Source: Phymorhynchus buccinoides (taxonomy: Eukaryota; Mollusca; Gastropoda; Neogastropoda; Raphitomidae). From it: a DNA stretch of 64,000 nt. The translations under genes were made by a program, and so were the position numbers. Below are positions 57,854 to 64,000 of this stretch, piece after piece. The notes beneath the pieces were generated by a model. That model saw nothing but the letters and a program-made list of their open reading frames with translations. It did no database searches and was not told the DNA's origin. The number at the start of each line of letters is the position of its first letter. Position 1 is the first letter of the stretch. The stretch is taken from the NCBI GenBank assembly GCA_017654935.2, contig CM065682.1, positions 44,231,036 through 44,295,035 of the forward strand, given 5' to 3'.

Positions 57854-58318
57854 ACCTGTAACTTGTCTCCCGTGTATTAATTAATGTGGCGATGATCGTT
57901 TAAACAACAAATAAAGTCTTTTTGAACAGGTACAGTATTTTTAACACATTCAATTTCTAAAATGCAACACTGACCGAAAAGAATTACGTTTAATTTCACC
58001 ATCGGAAAAAAAAAGCACGTAAAGTTTTTTAAACAATAAAAACAACTTATAACATTTTAACAAAATGTCGTAGAGCAAAGTGAAGTAAATGATAATTTTA
58101 AATTCAAGAAACAAAATACTCAAAGTTATTTGAAAACATCTGCACGGATTTCAAAGACGCAACAAAATTGAACACGAAATGAAGAAACTTTAATTTTATT
58201 GAGAAACTTATAACTTTTTGCTACGAAATGGAAATGTTACTTAAAGGTCAAAAGTGTTAGTTTAAATTCGATTCTTATCGCAAGGAAAGAAGGGAAGATG
58301 AGAGGGAATCATATAGAT
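57854..58318. other. AT-rich stretch, nothing recognised
   Basis: No repeat or exon signal recognised. Confidence 0.4.
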
Positions 58319-58457
58319 TATGCATCTGTATCGTTACAAATTCGGGACTTTCCTGGAGTTGCACTGCCTCCGGGCGTTGCCTCCAGGATCGTTCCCACCA
58401 TCTTTATATCTACTAGTGTCCCATATGTGTCTGTTTCAGACCGGAGGACGTTAAACG
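58319..58457 (+). mobile_element. SINE-like element, copy 2
   Basis: GCATCTGTATCGTTACAAATTCGGGACTTTCCTGG, then CTGCCTCCGGGCGTTGCC, then CAGACCGGAGGACGTTAAAC are the reverse complement of 47650-47804. Clear target duplications were not found here. The 67-codon frame is chance. Confidence 0.7.
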
Positions 58458-58748
58458 GATTTTCAGTTGACATTTTTCACATCAAAGCACATTTTCAATA
58501 AGTGGAGAAAGTGTAACAAAAAGGAAAACAAAACAGAAAGGAAAACAAAACTAATTAAACATAATATTATTCATTAGCTACATCGAAGTAGGAACAAAAA
58601 AATCACCTAAAAATTAATTTATCTATAATCTGAAAAGCTTTAATGATAAACCAAACCAATTGCCGTATCAATGTTTCAGTTCTAGTTTCCATCAAACGAC
58701 AAAACTCCATCTGTTCATTATGAAGCTCGATGTTCTTAAAAAATTTCA

Positions 58749-58775
58749 GAGAGAGAGAGAGAGAGAGAGAGAGAC
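58749..58775. repeat. (GA)n microsatellite
   Basis: About 13 GA units. Confidence 0.9.
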
Positions 58776-58869
58776 CTTGTTTTGATTCTGGTTTCCTACG
58801 TGGAAGGAGCCTATGAAGGCTATTTACTCAACGGACTGGGAAAGCGCATTGAGAGTTGGCTTGATAAAT

Positions 58870-60199
58870 ATATAGATTTACTGCCTGGATGCTAAAGACA
58901 GTCTGCCCTAAGTTTTTTTATTTTTAGTATGCCATAGATTTTTTCGCAGTATCCAGGCAAGACCAATTCGGCTAGCCTAGCGCTCACCGGCACAGCTCCC
59001 ACCCTTCATTTACCACTACTTTGATCTATGGCCCTTACTTCCTAGGATTAGTCTTGAATTGGTGCAGGCACTGATGGTGAGCCGTCTTGCGCTAATGATG
59101 CTGCGCTGGCGGGGCCTGCTGCGATGGTGACGTCTGCCATTTGGTTCCAATCCATCACAGTTCTCACAAATAAGAATTCCTGTATTGTGTTGTGTGGTTT
59201 GGTGGAACGATGAAGTCCCTAGCGTTGTTGACAGCCTGTCTTTGGATGATGTTTTCCTTTGTGAACTCGGTGAATCTTGTCGGTCTAGTTCTTCTTCTGC
59301 TTGAGGCTATTGGGGAGAGGAACGCCTCAGGTGGAAGAGCAGGACTATGACCGTCTGAGATTTTGGGGAGGAGGTCGAGTCGTTGATATTTCCGCCTTTC
59401 CTCCAATGTCAGTAGGTTTAGGTCTCCAACATCTTTGTCACGCAGCCCGGGCTACTAGGCTTGTAATATTTCGCTATGAATCGGACTGCTTGTCTTTGTA
59501 TGCATTCCAGTCTGTCAACATCCTGTTGGTGGTAAGGATCCCAAACTGTGCCTGCGTATATTCCAGTCTTGATCGGATGAGATAAATGAATAGGCTAGGT
59601 ACCTACACTCTGGCGGGCAATTCCGAAGATTTCGGCGAAGCAGTCCCACCATGGATCCAGCTTTCTTGCATACATGGGTAGTCCACAGGTCAGTCGACAG
59701 CTGTACCCCGAGATATTGGCTCTACTGAACTTGTTGCAGAGTAGTCCTATCTAGTTTGTATAGGTGCTGGGATTTCTGCCTTACAGAGAGAATCGTACAT
59801 TTGGAAGCGTTAAATCGCATACCCCACTTCTCTGCCCAGATCTCGAGTTGATGCAGGTCGTTCTGAAGAGAACGGTGGTCCTGGAAACTGTTGATTTATC
59901 GATAGAGGAGACAATCATCGGCGAATAGACGGACTGTAGATTTCACACATTCAGGCATGTCATTTGAGATGGCAGAAGAAAAGCAAGAGACCCAGGACGG
60001 TACCTTGGGGATCCCCCGACTCTACCAGCGCTTCTTCAGATGCTGCTTCTTCCAGGACCACTCTCATCTTGCGTTGGGTCAGAAACTGAGTTAGCCGATT
60101 GTGGATAGGTCCTCGGACACCGTAGTGGTCCAGCTTGTGCAAGAGTTTGCTACGGGGGACTTTGAGACCTGAGTCGTATTCTATTGCCATTTTTGACAA
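58870..60199 (-). pseudogene. Non-LTR retrotransposon reverse transcriptase fragment, decayed
   Basis: Read on the minus strand from 60175 downward: KVPRSKLLHKLDHYG (RT region just after the first catalytic block), RKMRVVLE, then a PQGTVLG motif (about 59990-60015) and LFADDCLLYR with the catalytic DD (about 59900-59930). After that come thumb/connection-like sequence (WAEKWGMRFNASKC), QYLGVQL, SMVGLLRRNL, and a C-terminal part RRKYQRLDLLPK in another frame. There is a frameshift between PQG and FADD and an in-frame stop right after LLYR (59896-59898), with at least one more stop and shift later. The 5' part, including endonuclease, is absent and the break is close to a (GA)n/G-run. Jockey-superfamily-like. 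The 3' end carries a TGCCTGGAT.../...ATCCAGGCA hairpin near 58870-58965. Inactive. Confidence 0.85.
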
Positions 60200-60206
60200 T
60201 TAAATA

Positions 60207-60216
60207 TACGAGAGAG

Positions 60217-60247
<31 letters not shown>

Positions 60248-60262
60248 AGAAAGAGGTGTGCG
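60207..60262. repeat. GA-run, 25-base G-run, GA/GT-run
   Basis: AGAGAGAGAG, then about 25 consecutive G (60221-60245), then GAGAGAAAGAGG and GTGTGTGTG. Poly-G of this length is prone to sequencing and assembly error. Confidence 0.9.
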
Positions 60263-60384
60263 TGTGTGTGTTATTTTGCAGGAATACAGTGATTAAAACA
60301 TCGTATGATCTTGTTTCTGATAGTGTCGCTTGATAGCTCTTTGTTTTGTGGCATTTCTGGCCCCAGCATATCTTTTCGAGTAAT

Positions 60385-60760
60385 CTATATTCTTCTTCTT
60401 CTTCTTCTGCGTTCCCCGGCCATATGGCCATAATGGGTAAGGCACGTATGTGTCCGGTTTTCAGTTTTCACTGGTCTCCCCCCTGCGTACAGCCGACACA
60501 TTCGGATTTCGGAGGAGCTCAAAGGAGAAAAATTATTTGGAAGATTGTTTTGAAAAAAGGCAGGAGAATGGGCAAATAAGAAAGCAATGGGAAAAGGCAG
60601 AGTCAAAAATAGTGGTAGATTAGAGGAAGTTACGAGCACAGAACTTCCAGAAGGTGGGGAACTATTTGTATGAAAGACCCCCCGGTATCCCCAAGAGGAG
60701 AGACTCATGGAGGGGGCTGGGTCGTCCAGCTCCCCGCATAAGGCATCCACCCATGCCCCC
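60385..60760 (-). repeat. Interspersed repeat family A, longest copy
   Basis: The 60577-60705 part matches 1845-1965, and its reverse complement matches 25390-25475. A minus-strand open frame of 121 codons (60385-60750) spans the whole region, but its RRRRRRR end comes from a (TTC)n and the other copies do not keep the frame. A CCGGCCATATGGCC palindrome is at about 60417. Confidence 0.6.
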
Positions 60761-60892
60761 GAGTAGTCTATATGAAATAATAAATTGACTCATTCCCTCA
60801 AAGTTGACAATGTCGAAACAGTTGACGTCTTGTGATTGGCGATTGCTCTGATCTACGATCCTACCTGTTCAAGCCCTTTCATGACACTAGTA

Positions 60893-61057
60893 GGGGAAGA
60901 CGGGGTAAAAAGCGCATGGGCGGGTAAGAAGCCAACCCCAATTATCTCATGAAATGAAGCAAATTTCAGTCTCATTTTGCCCATGAGACGAGCGTTAATG
61001 TCTAGCATTCGTCTCATGGGCAAATACCACCCCAATTATCTCATGAAATGAAGCAAT
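60893..61057. mobile_element. Fully palindromic MITE (family G), copy 2, rearranged
   Basis: The left arm and centre are intact (GGGGAAGACGGGG..CATGAGACG). After the central loop the right arm is replaced by ACCCCAATTATCTCATGAAATGAAGC in the same orientation as the left arm. The hairpin is therefore broken by an inversion-type or template-switch event. Confidence 0.8.
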
Positions 61058-61251
61058 CGTTTCCAATTTTGTGTGGTGGCGTGTCACCATGAGAGGAAGG
61101 CATCCGCACATAAATTATCACCGTCATGACCTTCACCTTGGCATATGACCTTGACAACCGAAAATCTTTAAGGGGCTGTAATGTCCACACCGTTGGTCTT
61201 AGGGACTTCAATCTTGGCATGTAGGTACTTTGGCATATGTTTGTTCTGATC

Positions 61252-61290
61252 ATTGCATACTGATCAAGGTCAAGGTCAAGGTCATGGAGA
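61252..61290. repeat. (TCAAGG)n short repeat
   Basis: GATCAAGGTCAAGGTCAAGGTC. Confidence 0.8.
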
Positions 61291-61375
61291 TCGGTAGGCC
61301 GTGAAAGTGGTAGGGGTCTAAAATTTGGGTTTTCAGACACAAAAGTAAAAATATAATATTTCGCGGACCCGGTGA

Positions 61376-61440
61376 AACTGGTACTCAGCGTTACCGGTAC
61401 TTGGCATTACCGGTACTAGGCGTTACCGGTACGGGGCGTT
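61376..61440. repeat. 16-18 bp minisatellite, four units
   Basis: Units of GGTACT..GGCRTTACC: starts at about 61379, 61397, 61413 and 61429. CCGGTAC palindromes recur at the joints. Confidence 0.8.
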
Positions 61441-61633
61441 GCGCTAGTGGCATTAATTTGCTAACGTTGCTGCAATCTTGCACATTTTAATTCCACCCGA
61501 TGGCCCATTTTGATTGGTCACAGGATGAGGGTGGGCGAGAAGGATGATCAATTTAGTTTAGTGGGTGTGAGAAGAGTTAGGGAAACGGGAATGAATTGTT
61601 AGGGTAGAACAAGCGGGAAAGTGAGGGGTGGTA

Positions 61634-61848
61634 GGGGAAGAACGGGGTAAAAAGCGCATGGGCGGGTAAGAAGCCCACCCCAATTATCTCATGAAATAAA
61701 GAAAATTTCAGTCAAATTTGCCCATGAGACGAATGCTAGACATTAACGCTCGTCTCATGGGCAAAATGAGACTGAAATTTGCTTCATTTCATGAGATAAT
61801 TGGGGTGGGCTTCTTACCCGCCCATGCGCTTTTTATCCCGTCTTCCCC
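61634..61848. mobile_element. Fully palindromic MITE (family G), copy 3, 215 bp
   Basis: TA-flanked (61632-61633, 61849-61850). Ends GGGGAAGA.CGGGGTAAAA and its reverse complement. The central asymmetric loop (AATGCTAGACATTAACGC) is inverted relative to copy 1, so this copy lies in the opposite orientation. A 1-bp insertion is in the left terminus. Confidence 0.9.
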
Positions 61849-61850
61849 TA

Positions 61851-62200
61851 ATCTTCCAAAATCGGTATCAATGTGACTTGAGATCGTCCTCTGGGAGCAG
61901 CACGAATCCTCTGAGCCCAAAGCCATCCTGCGCATTATATTATAGGGATAAGACAAGAATTAATAATGGCTGGGGATCAGTTGTCGCCATTTTGAGCCAA
62001 CATGCCCAGCATACACAACCTACTAAGCCCCCTATTGATGCGGAGCCAGTGTAAGTGAGGTCCTCCTCCGAGGGCGCCACCACGTCCGTCCATCGACAGC
62101 TCCTACAATACCATTGACTCCGCTGACCTTGACCCTGAAGCAGGACCTGGGGGGTGTTCATGTAACATTTGGTTCATCTAACTACTCTTGCTGGCTTTAG
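61851..62200. other. Stretch with one strong splice-donor-like site
   Basis: CCAGT|GTAAGTGAG at about 62051 is a good donor consensus at the end of an 84-codon + strand open frame. That frame begins inside the palindromic MITE and has no recognised motif. No acceptor is evident. Confidence 0.25.
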
Positions 62201-62218
62201 TTGCTTTAGATTCGCCGT

Positions 62219-62475
62219 GGTTCCTTGATGGACGTTTGCAATGGGCAAATGAGCCGTAGTAGTAGACTCTTTGGGTGATGATGATCGAGAGTAATGGGAT
62301 TTACTGCCAATGATTTTCGAGTATAAGTGGGTACAGACAGCTCTGCATGGTTCATTGTTGGAGGTTTGCACTGTCCAAACGTTCCTCGTTGTAATCCTTG
62401 GGTGATGCTGATCAAGAATATCATAGAGTATCGGGGGTCTACGGACAACGGTTTTTGAGTTGTATATCAATGTTG
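62219..62475. repeat. ~131-bp diverged tandem duplication
   Basis: GGTTCCTTGATGGACGTTTGCA (62219) and GGTTCATTGTTGGAGGTTTGCA (62350) begin parallel units that also share TTGGGTGATG.TGATC and ATCAA/GAGA stretches. The 114-codon minus-strand frame spans both units and has no recognised domain. Confidence 0.7.
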
Positions 62476-62740
62476 TAGAAAAAAAATCAAAATCAATGTT
62501 GTAGACAAACAGATCCACGCATACAAAAAGTAAGCTTTATAACTTTAGCTTTGAATTGTTAACGTGCGCACTTACCGCTCATGGACCTCTTCGTCTTGGT
62601 CTTTCTCAGCTTTAAAAGACACTCATTATCTCCAGAGTGCGAACTAGATTCAAATGATTTGATTGAAAATGCCATAAAACTACAACTGAGTATGTTTTCT
62701 TATTTATCATGTCATGGTACCTGCAAATAACATTAATAAT
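62476..62740. other. Short stretch, nothing recognised
   Basis: A nearby AAATCAATGTTGTAGA duplication is at about 62465-62505. Confidence 0.4.
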
Positions 62741-62744
62741 AATG

Positions 62745-62747
62745 ATG

Positions 62748-62781
<34 letters not shown>

Positions 62782-62825
62782 TAGCAATACTACTACTACT
62801 ACTACTAATAATAATAATAATGATA
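62745..62825. repeat. (AAT)n/(ACT)n trinucleotide repeat
   Basis: AAT units, then CTA/ACT units, then AAT units. Confidence 0.95.
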
Positions 62826-63385
62826 TTATGCCTTGACTGCAGATAATGTGGATCCGTCAGTACTTATCACGAAGTTCATTTATCAGTGATGTAGGTGCTG
62901 CTCCATGTGATTTAGGTGCTGGTACGTGTGCGTGCATCCATTCATTTTACTGGACGTCAGATTGAATCTCTCCCATTTCATTGCTAACCACTATCAGCCA
63001 ATACTAACGGGAATTTCTGCTTTCGTGCAGATGCACGCATGTCTGCGTGTATTAATTTTACATAAACTGATAATCCTTTTGTTTGACTGCATAAACCACA
63101 TTACTGCTTTTGTGTGCTTTTTTATAACTTTTTTTGTACTGTAATAAATGACGAGGACATCCTGATCTGAAGAGTACGTCGGTATGTGCATGCAACAAGT
63201 TATAAAATATATTTATAAAAATATATTTTTGCAATCATTTTGTTCTGCCTTTTCTGCGGTTCAGCCCCACTCCCAAAAGTTGACAAAAGTGGTCTCTCAC
63301 AAAAACATATTCTATAAAAAAAATCGATATTATAATTACGCCATTACTTTGATTCTGCTGCTTTGTGAAAAAGCATCTAGTCTAA
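62826..63385. other. AT-rich stretch, nothing recognised
   Basis: Frames of 65-85 codons without motif. Confidence 0.4.
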
Positions 63386-63576
63386 GGCCGTGCACACACA
63401 TAAGCGGATATTCCATGCGGAAACCCGTGCGCAATCCATAAATAAGTGACACAAAGAAGGGAAAAGATTTGCGCACGTGTCCGAATTTCCCCTATATGCG
63501 TAAACTTGTATCCGTCTTTCTTCCACTTATTTAATGTTTCCCGTACGAAACTTACGCGTCTAATGTGAACCCGGCC
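63386..63576. mobile_element. Harbinger-type MITE (family H), 191 bp
   Basis: GGCCGTGCACACACATAAGCGG at the left and CGTCTAATGTGAACCCGGCC at the right, TAA on both sides (63383-63385, 63577-63579). It is about 22 bp longer than the copy at 56997, which lacks a segment around TATATGCGTAAACTTG. Confidence 0.85.
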
Positions 63577-63654
63577 TAATGCACGAACGATTGCAAGATC
63601 TCTTTGAAAGTTCTAGAGTAAAAGGAAGATGGCCATGGTAACTGACGAGTGTAG

Positions 63655-63850
63655 AAATGTGCAGACGTGTACACGAATCTGATGGAATGTCTGCATTTCA
63701 ACATTTTATCAGATACGTGGATATAGTGAATGAAACTAGTATGATTTCATTATGCATCTAGACAGTAGTATGTCATCGAGTTCATGCTTCGTAGACGTTG
63801 TCACAGCTGGATAGCCGTACGATTGAAGTTGGATTGTGGATCAGGGCCTT
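63655..63850 (+). repeat. Interspersed repeat family E, copy 3
   Basis: ACACGAATCTGATGGAATG, GTATGATTTCATTATGCAT, GACGTTGTCACAGCTGGATAGCCGTAC and TGAAGTTGGATTGTG follow copies 1 and 2. Confidence 0.7.
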
Positions 63851-64000
63851 AAAGACCCCCCAGGTCCCTGAGTGAAAATCACGGGTTTCACGTGTTCCCC
63901 TCTATCGCTGGTAACAAGTCTTATTTTGACCAAGTGTGTCTCCCATACAAATTTTCTCATGCACGAAAACGAGACATCACTTCAAAGAGCAGCCTCGGTC
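63851..64000. other. Window edge, nothing recognised
   Basis: No feature identified. Confidence 0.4.

Noticed and set aside
59301..59585. 94-codon + strand frame
   Set aside because: Antisense shadow of the decayed reverse transcriptase on the minus strand.
60385..60750. 121-codon minus-strand frame ending in poly-Arg
   Set aside because: Lies in repeat family A; the Arg run is a trinucleotide repeat, and other copies do not keep the frame.

Overview
This window is eukaryotic, AT-rich, repeat-dense DNA. It has no operons, ribosome binding sites or long ORFs. It does have splice-like GT/AG junctions, long (GA/CT)n and (CA)n microsatellites, many small palindromic transposons with TA, TTA or TTAA target duplications, decayed non-LTR retrotransposon tails and a U2 snRNA-derived fragment. 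This texture fits an invertebrate animal, most likely a marine mollusc (a gastropod would fit). That identification is inference from repeat character, not from a diagnostic gene.

I find no complete conventional protein-coding gene. Two host-gene signals stand out. (1) At about 4.1-11.6 kb on the + strand there is a three-CCAAT promoter-like region, a strong splice donor at 4326/4327, and then seven further exon-like blocks with AG/GT borders. No long ORF runs through them, so a spliced non-coding (or very short-ORF) transcript is the best reading. (2) At about 56.9-57.4 kb there is a TATA-like box, a Harbinger-type MITE, and an exon encoding a 23-residue signal peptide that ends exactly at a strong donor. 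This is the first coding exon of an unidentified secreted peptide or protein.

Layout. 0-0.54 kb: end of a pogo/Tigger-like transposon. 2.8-3.3 kb: piggyBac-type MITE with a nested foldback. 5.3-7.75 kb: three foldback elements. 12-16.6 kb: four decayed direct copies of one repeat, with a tandem block inside. 18.3-23.1 kb: a composite of two minisatellite arrays in inverted orientation around a tandemly repeated core. 23.4 kb: U2 5'-end fragment. 27.1-28.9 kb: two non-LTR 3' ends around a ~58-bp satellite-like array. 30.2-31.9 kb: a decaying array with a nearly perfect 79-bp core that is open in all three frames of one strand. 34.4-39.9 kb: a direct triplication of a ~1.7-2 kb unit. 40-55 kb: microsatellites, nested MITEs, a SINE with 13-bp target duplications and a DIRS-type fragment. 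57-64 kb: secreted-peptide exon, reverse-transcriptase pseudogene, and palindromic and Harbinger-type MITEs.

Most ORFs here are chance readings of microsatellites or tandem repeats. All repeat families were defined by comparing segments by eye within this window. Copy numbers elsewhere in the genome, and expression, are unknown.
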